DNA of 64,000 bases from Luteolibacter sp. SL250 (GCF_026625605.1 NZ_CP113054.1:2294001-2358000); one strand, 5' to 3'. Shown: positions 44,571 through 53,686, counted from the stretch's first letter. Notes: generated by a model not told the origin, from the letters alone. Numbers and translations: made by a program.

Positions 44571-45551
44571 TTACACCAGCTGCAGGCACTCCTCCACCGG
44601 TCGCAGGCCGTTGGAGGGCGTGGGATCCGAAAGGCAGGCGGTCGCCGCGCCGATGGCCATCCGCAGGCATTCCTCCAACGTCCAGTCCTCATGAATGCCA
44701 TACAGAAAGCCGGTAGCGAAGGCATCTCCCGCGCCGTTCGCCCCGCGGATGTAGCCGTCCGGCAGCTTCGGTGAAAGGCGGGAGACGAAGCTGCCTTCCG
44801 CAGTGGTGAGGAACCCACCCCATGCCGTGTGGATCACTGCCGCGCGGCGCACTCCGAGGGAAATGAGTTCCGCGGTGGCATCTGCAAGATCCGTTTCCGA
44901 GTCCGCCGGGATGGAGCGTCCCAGCACCCGCGACGCCTCCAGTTCATTGATGATGGCGTAGTCCGTGTGCCGCAGCGAGCTGAGGGCGATGTCCCGGAAG
45001 CGGGGATGCTCCGTGCTCACCAGGTCGATGCTGGTGACCAGGCCCGCTTGCCCCGCGCGGGCGAGCAGATGCGCGGCGAGAGTTTCCCCGTCATCGGCGA
45101 ACGAATCCAGTTTTTCCAGGATCATCAGCAGCCCCAGATGGAGGATCTTCGCGGACGTGGAGGTGAAGTCGATCTGGTCGCCGTCGAACAGCGCGTTGGT
45201 GCCCGGATCATGGAAGAAAGTCCGGCGGCCGTTCTTCTGGTTGCACATCACATCCGTGAAGGAAGTGCCACGTTCTCCGGTGAAATGGACGAAGGTGGTG
45301 TCGATGCCGTCCGCCTGCAGGTCATCGAGGATCCAGCGTCCGTTGTCATCATCTCCCAGCAGGGCGGCGGCCTGGATGGGGAAGTCCACCTTCATCCGGG
45401 CCAGGTTCTTCACCATGTTGTAGGGACCGCCGCCATTCGACCGCGTCTGGGAGCGGATGATGGCGAGCATATCTTCCGTCGGGTAGTCGTCGATGAGCTT
45501 GATGTAATCGACGAGAAAGTTTCCCGCCGTGAGGATGCCGTGGCGTTTCAT
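44571..45551 (-). CDS. PfkB-family carbohydrate kinase
   Basis: A 326-residue sugar kinase. The start at 45551 gives MKRHGILTAGNFLVDYIKLI, and its ATGA overlaps the preceding dehydrogenase stop. The N-terminal substrate loop reads SNGGGPYNMVKNLARM (about 38-53). The C-terminal PfkB signature GANGAGDAF (270-278) carries the catalytic base Asp276. The family phosphorylates sugars such as ribose, fructose, tagatose, 2-keto-3-deoxygluconate and sulfofructose; the sequence does not identify which one here. In this operon it could make a ketose phosphate for the class I aldolase at 51619-52452. Confidence 0.85.
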   Translation of the reverse strand: MKRHGILTAGNFLVDYIKLIDDYPTEDMLAIIRSQTRSNGGGPYNMVKNLARMKVDFPIQAAALLGDDDNGRWILDDLQADGIDTTFVHFTGERGTSFTDVMCNQKNGRRTFFHDPGTNALFDGDQIDFTSTSAKILHLGLLMILEKLDSFADDGETLAAHLLARAGQAGLVTSIDLVSTEHPRFRDIALSSLRHTDYAIINELEASRVLGRSIPADSETDLADATAELISLGVRRAAVIHTAWGGFLTTAEGSFVSRLSPKLPDGYIRGANGAGDAFATGFLYGIHEDWTLEECLRMAIGAATACLSDPTPSNGLRPVEECLQLV

Positions 45552-46669
45552 GGGCGGGTGACGGTTCCTTTCTCGTGGGATTCCAGGGCGGCGGCGAAGA
45601 TCCGGTGGCTGGCCACGGCTTCCTCCGGAGTCGCGCAGCCGAATCGTCCGTTGAGGTTGCCTTCCCGTTCCTCCAGATAGGCGGCCCACATCTGCTGGAT
45701 GACATCGGGGAAACCCGGCTCGAAGATGCCGCCCGTGACCGTCTTGAACGGTGTGCCGAAGCCGAGATCGGTCCGCTTCCACCATTGCTCCTTGCCGCGC
45801 TCGAACATCCACAGTGTTTTCGGCTCCGCAGTGGAATAGCGGACGCCGCCATTCGTGCCGAGGATCTCGATAAACCAGGTGTTCGTCGCGCCGGGGGCCA
45901 GGCGTTTCATCTCCAGCCGCAGCGGGACCTCGTCCTCCCCGATGTGGGTCCAGCAGTGGAGGAGGGCGTTGTCCCAGGTGTCGCACTGCGTGGTGCCGCC
46001 CTTGCCATCCGGTCGTTGCGGGTAGCCCTTCTGGAGCTGGGCGAAGAGCTTCGTGGGATTCCAGCCGAGGCGGAGTGGCAGGTGGCAGGCATGCATACCC
46101 AGGTCATTCAGCACGCCGCCTTCGCCGCAGGTCGCGTTGATGCGCTTCCAGTTCGCCGCTTTTGTCGGATCCAGGTCGCTGCTGTGGTGGAAGCCGGAGA
46201 CGACTTCCAGGATCCTGCCGATCCCGCCGGACCGCGCGATCTCCAGCGCACGCTGCGCTCCGGGAAAGAAGGGCATCTCCGAGGAACAGCGGACAAAGCA
46301 CCCGCTTTCCTTCACCGCAGCCAGGATGTTCTCGGCCGCCGCCAGGTCGATCCCGAAGGGCTTTTCCGCCAGCAGGTCTTTGCCCGCCTCCAGCACGTCC
46401 AGATAGATCGTTTCATGGAGATGGTGGGGGACCGCGACATAGACCACCTCGATCTCCGGGTTGGCCAGCAGCTCATGGTAGTCCGTCACCAGTTGGCTGC
46501 ACGTCGGGATGTTCCTGAACCACTCCAGCGTCGCGGGGTTGAGGTCCGCCACGGCGGTGAGGACGGGTTGCACGGTGACGTCCGTGAGCGCGCACCAGCG
46601 GGCGAACGCGCTGGTGATCTCGCGGCCCATGAGGCCGCCACCGATGATGCCGATCTTGATCTGTTTCAT
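45548..46669 (-). CDS. Gfo/Idh/MocA-family NAD(P)-dependent dehydrogenase
   Basis: A 373-residue oxidoreductase. The start at 46669 gives MKQIKIGIIGGGLMGREITS with the Rossmann GGGLMG at 10-15; the longer frame to 47125 overlaps glcF and is rejected. The family EKP motif is AEKPFG at 101-106, its lysine being the usual catalytic residue. FHHSSDLDPTKAANWKRI and NDLGMHACHLPLRLGW carry the substrate-binding region with a conserved His. The family oxidises or reduces sugars, inositols and related polyols. It overlaps both neighbours by four bases, so it is translationally coupled to GlcF and the PfkB kinase. Confidence 0.85.
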   Translation of the reverse strand: MKQIKIGIIGGGLMGREITSAFARWCALTDVTVQPVLTAVADLNPATLEWFRNIPTCSQLVTDYHELLANPEIEVVYVAVPHHLHETIYLDVLEAGKDLLAEKPFGIDLAAAENILAAVKESGCFVRCSSEMPFFPGAQRALEIARSGGIGRILEVVSGFHHSSDLDPTKAANWKRINATCGEGGVLNDLGMHACHLPLRLGWNPTKLFAQLQKGYPQRPDGKGGTTQCDTWDNALLHCWTHIGEDEVPLRLEMKRLAPGATNTWFIEILGTNGGVRYSTAEPKTLWMFERGKEQWWKRTDLGFGTPFKTVTGGIFEPGFPDVIQQMWAAYLEEREGNLNGRFGCATPEEAVASHRIFAAALESHEKGTVTRP

Positions 46670-47976
46670 GAGAGTTCTGTGGAATGAATAGGGATGGATT
46701 CCGCCCGATACGCGGAGGCCAGGAGGGAAATCGGATGCACCACCTCCATGGCGACGCCCTCCGCTTTCAGCCCGTTGACGATCTGCAGATGGCAGCCGGG
46801 ATTCGCGGTTGCCAACACGGTGGCACCCGTCGAGCGGATGTTCGCCACCTTGCGGTCGAGCAGTCGCTTCGACTCCTCCGGCTGGGTGATGGTATAGACC
46901 CCGGCACTGCCGCAGCACCAGTTTGCTTCCGGCAGTTCCTTCACCAGAAGGCCGGGGATGAGGGAAAGGATCGCGCGCGGTTGCAGGGCCACCTTCTGCC
47001 CGTGGGCGAGGTGGCAGGAATCGTGGTAAGTGACGATGGTGGGGGCGGCGAAGGGGGAGGCGTGGGGAGGGCGCGGATCGGTTCCCGCGAGGAACTGGTG
47101 GATGTCCTGCACTTTGGCATCCCACAGCGCGGCTTTCGCGGCGTAGGTGGGATCATGCTCCAGCAAATGGGTGTAGTGCTTCAGATGGGACCCGCATCCG
47201 CCGGCATTGGTGATGATGGCATCATATTGATCCGGCGGAATGAGATCGATGAGGCGGCGTGCCAGTTCCTCCGCGATCTCCTGTGCGCCGTTGTGGGAAT
47301 GGAGGGAACCGCAGCAAGGCTGGACCGCGGGAGTGTGGACTTCACATCCGTTGGCGAGAAGCACATCGGCGGTGTCCCGGTTGATGTTGGAATAGGCAAG
47401 GTCCTGGATGCAGCCGGTGAGCAGCGCGACCTTGTGCTTCGGCGCGGTCCCGGGATACTCACGTTCCCTGATAAGGTCGTCGGAGAATTTCTCCGCGATC
47501 CGTGGTGCCTGCGGGGCGAGGCGGCGGAGGTTTGCCGGGAGGAGGGGCGTGAAGAGTTGGTCGAGCTTCAGAGTCTGGGCGAGGTGGAGGAGCCTGCCGG
47601 TGAGGCGGAGGAGGCGTGGGCGGGTGAAAAGGATCTCGAGCGTGAGGGTCCGCCAGAATGTGCGCCCTGCGCCATCGTTGACCTGGGCGGACTCGATGTG
47701 GGCGCGTGAGGTTTCGAACAGCGTGGCGTAGTCAACCCCGGCGGGACAGGCGGTCTGGCAAGCCAGGCAGCCCAGACAGTATGACATTTCATCGGCGAAA
47801 CTCTCGGTGACCGCCAGGTCTCCGTCGGCGATGGAACGCATCAGGGAAATCCGGCCGCGCGGGCTGTTGCGCTCGCGCTTTGTGGTGTCGTACGTGGGGC
47901 AGGTCGGCAGGCACATGCCACAGTGCATGCACTGTTGCAGGATGGAGTAGTCGAGTTGGTGGAGATTCTGGGGCAT
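46666..47976 (-). CDS. glcF: Glycolate/lactate oxidase iron-sulfur subunit GlcF
   Basis: A 436-residue protein with two ferredoxin-type cluster motifs: CMHCGMCLPTC at Cys16/19/22/26 and CLGCLACQTAC at Cys67/70/73/77. Two CCG-type cysteine-rich domains follow (GCIQDLAYSNI with CCGSLHSHNG, and HDSCHLAHG with CCGSAGVYTI). This is the electron-transfer subunit that takes electrons from GlcD toward quinone. GlcD lies 2.2 kb upstream on the same strand, but an unrelated PEP-CTERM gene stands between them. No GlcE is present, so a two-subunit enzyme is implied; D-lactate or another 2-hydroxyacid is possible instead of glycolate. Confidence 0.9.
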   Translation of the reverse strand: MPQNLHQLDYSILQQCMHCGMCLPTCPTYDTTKRERNSPRGRISLMRSIADGDLAVTESFADEMSYCLGCLACQTACPAGVDYATLFETSRAHIESAQVNDGAGRTFWRTLTLEILFTRPRLLRLTGRLLHLAQTLKLDQLFTPLLPANLRRLAPQAPRIAEKFSDDLIREREYPGTAPKHKVALLTGCIQDLAYSNINRDTADVLLANGCEVHTPAVQPCCGSLHSHNGAQEIAEELARRLIDLIPPDQYDAIITNAGGCGSHLKHYTHLLEHDPTYAAKAALWDAKVQDIHQFLAGTDPRPPHASPFAAPTIVTYHDSCHLAHGQKVALQPRAILSLIPGLLVKELPEANWCCGSAGVYTITQPEESKRLLDRKVANIRSTGATVLATANPGCHLQIVNGLKAEGVAMEVVHPISLLASAYRAESIPIHSTELS

Positions 47977-48073
47977 GTGACATCGAGCGCCGGACGTCCG
48001 GGGACGGACGCGGAGTTCACTGGATCATATCTGCGGATGTGGAGGGGGTGTCCCTCCCGGTTCCCGAACAGCA

Positions 48074-50113
48074 TCACACCGATCTGCGCCGGCGGACCGC
48101 GCAACCGGCGAGTCCGGCGAGAAACAGGATGGTGTGGCTTGGCTCTGGAACGATGGTGAGTTCGAGGATCCCGCTGCTTTCGCTGAAACGCCATTCGTTG
48201 TCGCCGTCAAGCAGGGTCCAGAGTCCGGAGTCTCTTTCGAAGTCGCCGGAAGTACTGGTGACTTTCGCGCCGGTCCAGTCGATCGACCCTCCTGCATCCA
48301 CGATCTGCCATGAATTCCCATTGGCGAGCGCGGCGGCGGTGAGGTTGAGGTTGAGCGTGCCGGTGAGGTTCAATGTGCCATCACCGGAAATGCTGTTGCT
48401 GTCGCCATCCGCACCGATGTTGAAGAGATAGGTCCCGAGGAGGTTGAAGGTGGCTCCGCTGGCGACCAGGGTCGATCCGCCGCCATTGAGTTCACCGGTG
48501 GTGGTGACATTGAGGGTGCCCCCGTTGACAATCGTGTCTCCCGTGTAGGTGTTGATGCCGGAGTAGGATTGCGAAAAGGTTCCTTCCTTCCGGATGGACA
48601 GGTTGCCGGTGACGATGCCGGAGAACGTGGTGTTGATGGTGGGGTTGATCGTCAGCGTGCTGGTCGTGGCCGAGGAGTTGGTGATCTCGTGCGTGCTGCT
48701 GGCGGCGCTGCCGCTTACAGTGATCCGGTTGACCGTCTCGTTGAAACCGTTGAGGTCGAACCTCTGCCGGAGGGTTGCTGCGGCGGTGGTGCCCAGTTGG
48801 ATCACCGTGGAATTGTCGATGCGTTCTGAAGCCCCGAGTTTCACGACGCCTTGGAAAACCGTGAGCTGGCCACCGGTGTAAGTCCCCTCGAGGGTGACCA
48901 TCGTGGTGTCAAAGTTGTCGCTGGTGTCGCTGCCTTCTGTCCGGATGGTGAGGGTGCCCGCGGAAGCGTCGATGTTGCCTTTGACGATGAGATTTCCGCC
49001 GAACTGCGATCCGATGCGCGCCGCTGAGCCCGAGGTGGTGATGGCACCGTCCCAGGTGGCCGTCGAATTTGAGCCCACCCGCAACGCGCCGAAACTGCCG
49101 GCGGCACCGTCGCCTGCGATGGTGATGGATTCCCCGCTGACGGTGACGCCATCGGCCAGGACGACTCTAGCACCGCTGGCGACAGTGGTTCCGTTGCCTG
49201 CGCCCGACGCCCCGAGAGCGCTGTTGTGCGCGATGACCAATGCGCCGGATCCGCTGACGTCGGTGATCCCCGTGTAGGAGTTCGCTCCGGACAAGGTGAA
49301 ACTGCCGGTGCCGGTTTTGTTGATGCCGCCGGTACCGGAGAGAGCTTCGGCCAACGTGACGGTGTGGTTGATCTCGAAGGTGGAGTTGCTCTGCAATGTC
49401 CAGGACACGTTGGTGAGGTCTGCCCAGGTGACGTTGTTGATCCGTGACTGGATGGTGCCTCCGTTCAGGAAGATGTCATGGGTGCTGGTGGAGTTGGATT
49501 TCAGGATCCGGCCGACCGAGAGGGTCCCTCCGTCGAGGCGGATCACCCCGCTGGTGGAGGAATCCACGGTGTTGTCTCCCTGGAGATCCAGCCGGTTCAC
49601 GGCGAACAAGCCTGCGTTGATGTCGAGCAGGGAGGTGCCGGAGCCGAAATTCAGGTAAAAGGTTCCTCCCGCATTGTCGCCGACGGTCTTCCGGTATTCC
49701 CCTCCATTGAGGACCAGTGTCGCATTTCCGCCGCCATTGCTCATGCCGTCCGCGTCCGTACCCACACTGTTGAAGATGCCGCCGGTGATCTCCATGTTGC
49801 CTACGGTGCCGGAACCGTTTCCGATGAAGAGTCCGCGGATGCCTGGTCCACCCAGACTCATCTCCCCCTCGGCCGCGGAATAGACCAGCCGGTGATCCCA
49901 GTCGATGTTCGTTGCACCCGCAGCTCCCACATTGATCCGGATATCCGCTCCGGATGGCACCGCGCCACCGTTCCAGTTCGCGCCATTCGTCCAGTCGTTG
50001 CTGTCACTCCCGTCCCAGAGGAATGGGGCTGCATGGACCAAGGTTGATCCGGCGAGGAATCCTGCGGCGGACAAAGGGGCGATGAAATCGGGCTTCCGGG
50101 GAAAAATTTGCAT
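48074..50113 (-). CDS. Beta-strand-repeat PEP-CTERM surface protein
   Basis: A 679-residue protein. The start at 50113 gives a signal peptide (FIAPLSAAGFLAGSTLVHA). The body is Gly/Thr/Asn/Ser-rich beta-helix with autotransporter-associated repeats (GTGSFTLSGANSYTGITDVS, SGINTYTGDTIVNGGTLNVT). It ends VPEPSHTILFLAGLAGCAV then RRRR, a PEP-CTERM sorting tail; there is no autotransporter barrel. It should be displayed at the cell surface after exosortase cleavage. It sits between glcD and glcF, breaking an otherwise coherent metabolic operon, which suggests insertion. Function is unknown. Confidence 0.85.
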   Translation of the reverse strand: MQIFPRKPDFIAPLSAAGFLAGSTLVHAAPFLWDGSDSNDWTNGANWNGGAVPSGADIRINVGAAGATNIDWDHRLVYSAAEGEMSLGGPGIRGLFIGNGSGTVGNMEITGGIFNSVGTDADGMSNGGGNATLVLNGGEYRKTVGDNAGGTFYLNFGSGTSLLDINAGLFAVNRLDLQGDNTVDSSTSGVIRLDGGTLSVGRILKSNSTSTHDIFLNGGTIQSRINNVTWADLTNVSWTLQSNSTFEINHTVTLAEALSGTGGINKTGTGSFTLSGANSYTGITDVSGSGALVIAHNSALGASGAGNGTTVASGARVVLADGVTVSGESITIAGDGAAGSFGALRVGSNSTATWDGAITTSGSAARIGSQFGGNLIVKGNIDASAGTLTIRTEGSDTSDNFDTTMVTLEGTYTGGQLTVFQGVVKLGASERIDNSTVIQLGTTAAATLRQRFDLNGFNETVNRITVSGSAASSTHEITNSSATTSTLTINPTINTTFSGIVTGNLSIRKEGTFSQSYSGINTYTGDTIVNGGTLNVTTTGELNGGGSTLVASGATFNLLGTYLFNIGADGDSNSISGDGTLNLTGTLNLNLTAAALANGNSWQIVDAGGSIDWTGAKVTSTSGDFERDSGLWTLLDGDNEWRFSESSGILELTIVPEPSHTILFLAGLAGCAVRRRRSV

Positions 50114-50200
50114 GGGTCTGGATGAGCAATGGATTTGTTGCTCAAGCAATTCGGGGAACTTGCGGGTGGTTTGTCGAGTTGTTAGAGGCATCAATCCGTT

Positions 50201-51574
50201 TTAATCGAAGATCTTGCCTGGATTGAGGAGGGAACCGGGGTCGAGTGACCTTTTGATGAGACGCATGAGGTCGATGCTGTTGTCGCCGACCTGCTGCCTG
50301 AGCCAGGGCTTCTTTGCCAGACCCACGCCATGTTCGCCGGTGATGGTGCCTCCAAGCGACAGGGTCTTCCGGACGATGGCATCAAGGGCCAGATGCACCC
50401 GGTGCATCTCGTCCGGATCCCGCTCGTCGGTCAGGAAAGTCGGGTGGAGATTGCCATCACCCATGTGTCCGAAGGTTCCGCAGATGAGCTGGTGCTCCGC
50501 AGCGGTTGCGGAAATGAAGGCGACCATCTCCGCGAGATGGCTGCGTGGGACGGTGACGTCCTCCAGGATGGTGGTGGGGCGGACGCGTGCGAGGGCGGAA
50601 AACGCGCTGCGCCGTGCGGAAGCAAGCTTGAGGGATTCCGCCTCGTCCTTTGCGGTGACGACTTCGCGGGCCCCATGGCTGCGGGCGATGGCGGCCATCT
50701 GCGCGGCCTCATCCTCTACCGCGGCGGGATGGCCGTCCGTCTCCATCAGCAGGAGCGCCTCGCAATCGAGCGGAAGGCCGATCTTCGCATAGTCCTCCAC
50801 GCAGCGGATGGTCATCCGGTCGAGGAATTCCAAAGTGCAGGGGATGATCTTCTCCGCGATGATGGCGGACACCGTCTCCGCAGCGTCCTCCATCCTGCCA
50901 TAGGTCGCCAGCATGGTGCGGCGCGCCGCAGGCCGGGGGAGCAGCTTCAGGAGCACCTCCGTGATGATGCCCAGTGTGCCCTCGGAGCCGATGAAAAGAT
51001 CTTTCAGCGAATAGCCGGCCACATCTTTGACGCACGCATTGCCGAGCCGGACGATCTCCCCGGAGGGAAGCACCACCTCCAGCCCCATCACATAGTCGCG
51101 GGTCACGCCGTATTTCAGGCCACGCAGCCCGCCGGAGTTCTCGGCCACATTCCCGCCGATGGTGCTGATCTTCATCGATCCCGGATCGGGAGGATAGAAA
51201 AGCCCGTGGGCCGCCGCCGCTTCGTCGATCTTCTGGGTGATCGCGCCGGGCTGGGCGCGGAGCGTGAGGTTCTTCGGGTCCACTCCCAGGATGCGGTCCA
51301 TGTTCACCGTGCACAGCACGATGGCATCGGGAGATGGCACGCTGCCGCCACTCAGCCCCGTGCCTGATCCGCGGGTGACGATGGGGATGCCCTCCGCTGC
51401 CGCCAGTTTCACGCACGCCGCGACCTGCTCGGTGTCCTGCGGAAAGACCACGACTCCCGCGCCGCCTTTCAGCGCCGCCGTGCCATCGAAGCCATAGGGG
51501 ATCAGGTCCTCGGTTTTCGTGAGGACGTTGCCTGCTCCGGTGATGGCGGCAAGTTGTCTGGCGAGCGGGTGCAT
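50201..51574 (-). CDS. glcD: FAD-linked glycolate/lactate oxidase subunit GlcD
   Basis: A 457-residue PCMH-type flavoprotein. The FAD-binding core reads VTRGSGTGLSGGSVPS (about 67-81) and later text includes NVAENSGGLRGLKYGVTRDY. The C-terminal domain carries GTFGHMGDGNLHPTFL and GEHGVGLAKKPWL, the substrate and FAD-linked histidine-rich region of D-lactate/glycolate dehydrogenases. ATG 51574 was chosen for family fit; an alternative ATG at 51622 overlaps the aldolase stop (ATGA) and adds 16 residues. It oxidises a 2-hydroxyacid to the 2-oxoacid, passing electrons to GlcF. Confidence 0.9.
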   Translation of the reverse strand: MHPLARQLAAITGAGNVLTKTEDLIPYGFDGTAALKGGAGVVVFPQDTEQVAACVKLAAAEGIPIVTRGSGTGLSGGSVPSPDAIVLCTVNMDRILGVDPKNLTLRAQPGAITQKIDEAAAAHGLFYPPDPGSMKISTIGGNVAENSGGLRGLKYGVTRDYVMGLEVVLPSGEIVRLGNACVKDVAGYSLKDLFIGSEGTLGIITEVLLKLLPRPAARRTMLATYGRMEDAAETVSAIIAEKIIPCTLEFLDRMTIRCVEDYAKIGLPLDCEALLLMETDGHPAAVEDEAAQMAAIARSHGAREVVTAKDEAESLKLASARRSAFSALARVRPTTILEDVTVPRSHLAEMVAFISATAAEHQLICGTFGHMGDGNLHPTFLTDERDPDEMHRVHLALDAIVRKTLSLGGTITGEHGVGLAKKPWLRQQVGDNSIDLMRLIKRSLDPGSLLNPGKIFD

Positions 51575-51618
51575 GAATCGGTTCGGAGAGTGAAAAGAAA
51601 CCCCGGTTCCCGGGGATG

Positions 51619-52452
51619 TCATCCGTTAATCAATTTCTCCGCCGCGTCCACGTCCGCATCATCATGCACCATCGCCATCAGTGCCGCGACGATGCCCTTC
51701 GGATTCGGGTGCTGGATGACGTTCCGTCCATAGACGATGCCGCTGGCTCCTTGTTGCAGGAGTTCGTGGGTGCGCTGGAGGATCTCCCGGTCGCTCACGC
51801 GGCCACCGCCACGGACCAGCACCGGGATGCCTCCCGCGGCCTCGATGACCTTGTGGTATTCGGAAACATCCGCGGTCGGGTCCGCCTTGATCACATCCGC
51901 CCCCAGCTCCACCGCTTGCCTGACCAGGTGGGTGATCTTCGTCAGGTCACCATCCACCATGTAGCCGCCTGCGATCTCGTTCGGTTGGAAAACCAGCGGC
52001 TCCACCATCATCGGCATGCCGTAGTAGTCCGCCTGTGGTTTCAGGCGGAGGATGTTCTCCACGCACTGCTGGTGGACCTCCGGCGCGCCGGGGATCTGGA
52101 AGAGGTTCACGCACACGCAGGCGGCGTCATTGCGCACCGCCTGGAGCATCGTTTCCTCGATCATCAGGCTGAAGCTGCTCGAAAGGAGTTCCTTGCCATA
52201 GACATTCGCCACATCGGTCCGCAGCACCAGCGCGGGCTTCTGCTTGCCGGGGATGGACTGTAGGTGGCGCGCCTGGCCCAGAGTGAGCTGGATCGCGTCC
52301 GGGTTCGCATCGACGAGGATGTCGATGGCCTTGCGGATGTCCTCGATGCCTTGGAGGAATCCGGGCTGGTTGAAGAAACCGTGGTCCACGGCGACATCGA
52401 AACAGCGGTTCGACTTCGGGTTGAAAAGGCGGTTGAGACGGTAGGATTTCAT
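51619..52452 (-). CDS. DhnA/FbaB-type class I aldolase
   Basis: A 277-residue TIM-barrel aldolase. The start at 52452 gives MKSYRLNRLFNPKSNRCFDV; the longer frame is not family-like. VAVDHGFF near residue 21, then GADVIKADPT with the expected Schiff-base Lys189, and GIVYGRNVIQHPNPKGIV mark the COG1830 family (FbaB, LsrF and related enzymes). It cleaves or forms a C-C bond in a phosphorylated ketose without metal. In this operon a ketose-1-phosphate or fructose-1,6-type substrate is likely. It follows the isomerase gene by 154 bases and precedes glcD with possible four-base coupling. Confidence 0.85.
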   Translation of the reverse strand: MKSYRLNRLFNPKSNRCFDVAVDHGFFNQPGFLQGIEDIRKAIDILVDANPDAIQLTLGQARHLQSIPGKQKPALVLRTDVANVYGKELLSSSFSLMIEETMLQAVRNDAACVCVNLFQIPGAPEVHQQCVENILRLKPQADYYGMPMMVEPLVFQPNEIAGGYMVDGDLTKITHLVRQAVELGADVIKADPTADVSEYHKVIEAAGGIPVLVRGGGRVSDREILQRTHELLQQGASGIVYGRNVIQHPNPKGIVAALMAMVHDDADVDAAEKLING

Positions 52453-52606
52453 GGAAAGTAAGAACGGCGCTCTACGGACGTCGCTGGAATATTGGGATTC
52501 TCCGGAGAGGTTGGAAGGATAACCGCAGGACGGATCGAATTGCGGACGAAATGGATCGAAAACATGCGTTCCATCCATCGCGGTCACCGGCTCCGCCGGC
52601 CGGGCG

Positions 52607-53638
52607 TCAGATGCCCAGCAGATGGCGGATGATGTAGAGTTCCAGCGCCTCATAGTCCCGCGCATCGCGGAACTGCTGGACCAGTCCTTTGTCCATCGCC
52701 CGGTATTTCGCGACCAGGTGGAGGAAGATCTCCCGGGAGTTCTTCAGGTGGTCGGTGACCGGGCTGCCCTTCTGCGTGCGGATGGCTTTCACATCGAGCC
52801 CGACGAACGCGTCGTAGCCGGACTCTTCCAAAACCCGCACCTGGTTGAAAGCGGCGCGGAGGTTCGCGGAACCGAAGTTCTTGTCCTGGTCATACTTCAG
52901 GCCGTTCTGGTCGTTGAGGTGGACGCTGCCCAGCTTGTCATGCGCGAGCGCGAAGGCCATCTCATCGCTGGCGTCCAGACCGGCGAGCATGGCGTGGGCG
53001 CTCTCAATCAGGCCCTTCACCCGCTTGTGGTCCGTGGAGGCATAGGAAAGCGCGATGGCGTGGCCGATGGTGGGCACATACGCCTGGTCGGTCGGTTCAT
53101 TCGGCTTCGGCTCGATCCAGATCTCGATGTCCTTGTCGTATTCCAGCACGTTGTTGATCGTTTCAAGGATTCGCTGGTAGGCCAGCTTCGCATCCTTCGC
53201 CTCGCGGATGTAGGAACCTTCACGGGCCAGCCACAGGACGATGGCTTTCGATCCAATGGCGTTGGCGATGTCGATGGTCTTCTTCGTGCGGTCCCAGGCA
53301 TACGCACGGTCGGACGCGCTGTTGGAGGTGTAGCCGCCGTCCACCGTCTCATCCGCGAACCACAGGCGCGGTGCGACGAACTCGGGAGTCAGACCCTGGT
53401 TGTCCAGCATGGCCTTCACCTCCGAGGCCTTCGCGGAAATCTGCGACGCGCTCAGCCCATCGATTCCCGGAACCACATCGTCATCATGGAACTGCACGCC
53501 CTCGAATCCCAGCGGGCGGTAGAGCGCGAACTTTTCCTCATGCGGAAACACGGGGCGGGAGTCCGGGCCGAAAGGATCGCCGCCTTCGCTGATGTTCCAT
53601 GGACCAAAGGAGAACCGGTATTGGGTTTGCGTGCTCAT
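52607..53638 (-). CDS. Xylose-isomerase-like sugar isomerase
   Basis: A 343-residue TIM-barrel isomerase. RFSFGPWNISEGGDPFG and VQFHDDDVVPG match actinobacterial-type xylose isomerase. By hand alignment with Streptomyces enzyme numbering, catalytic and metal residues map as His51/Asp54, Glu176/Lys178 (IEPKPNEP), Glu212/His215, Asp250/Asp252 (KYDQD) and Asp282. The residue matching metal ligand Asp245 is His240, a change that recalls rhamnose-isomerase-type metal sites. It should interconvert an aldose and ketose, but the substrate may not be xylose. The start at 53638 is preferred; five more residues are possible. It is first in the sugar operon, divergent from an AraC regulator. Confidence 0.8.
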   Translation of the reverse strand: MSTQTQYRFSFGPWNISEGGDPFGPDSRPVFPHEEKFALYRPLGFEGVQFHDDDVVPGIDGLSASQISAKASEVKAMLDNQGLTPEFVAPRLWFADETVDGGYTSNSASDRAYAWDRTKKTIDIANAIGSKAIVLWLAREGSYIREAKDAKLAYQRILETINNVLEYDKDIEIWIEPKPNEPTDQAYVPTIGHAIALSYASTDHKRVKGLIESAHAMLAGLDASDEMAFALAHDKLGSVHLNDQNGLKYDQDKNFGSANLRAAFNQVRVLEESGYDAFVGLDVKAIRTQKGSPVTDHLKNSREIFLHLVAKYRAMDKGLVQQFRDARDYEALELYIIRHLLGI

Positions 53639-53686
53639 AGTTGGATCCATCATGCATGGAATGCGGCGCTTTTCTACGCGCGGAGG

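Noticed and set aside
42707-44716. Open plus-strand frame of 669 codons
   Set aside because: It is fully antisense to the FAD oxidoreductase and kinase gene end, with His/Gly/Arg-rich text and no recognisable domain.
46670-47125. Longer start for the Gfo/Idh/MocA gene
   Set aside because: The extension overlaps glcF in another frame; the Rossmann motif starts right after ATG 46669.
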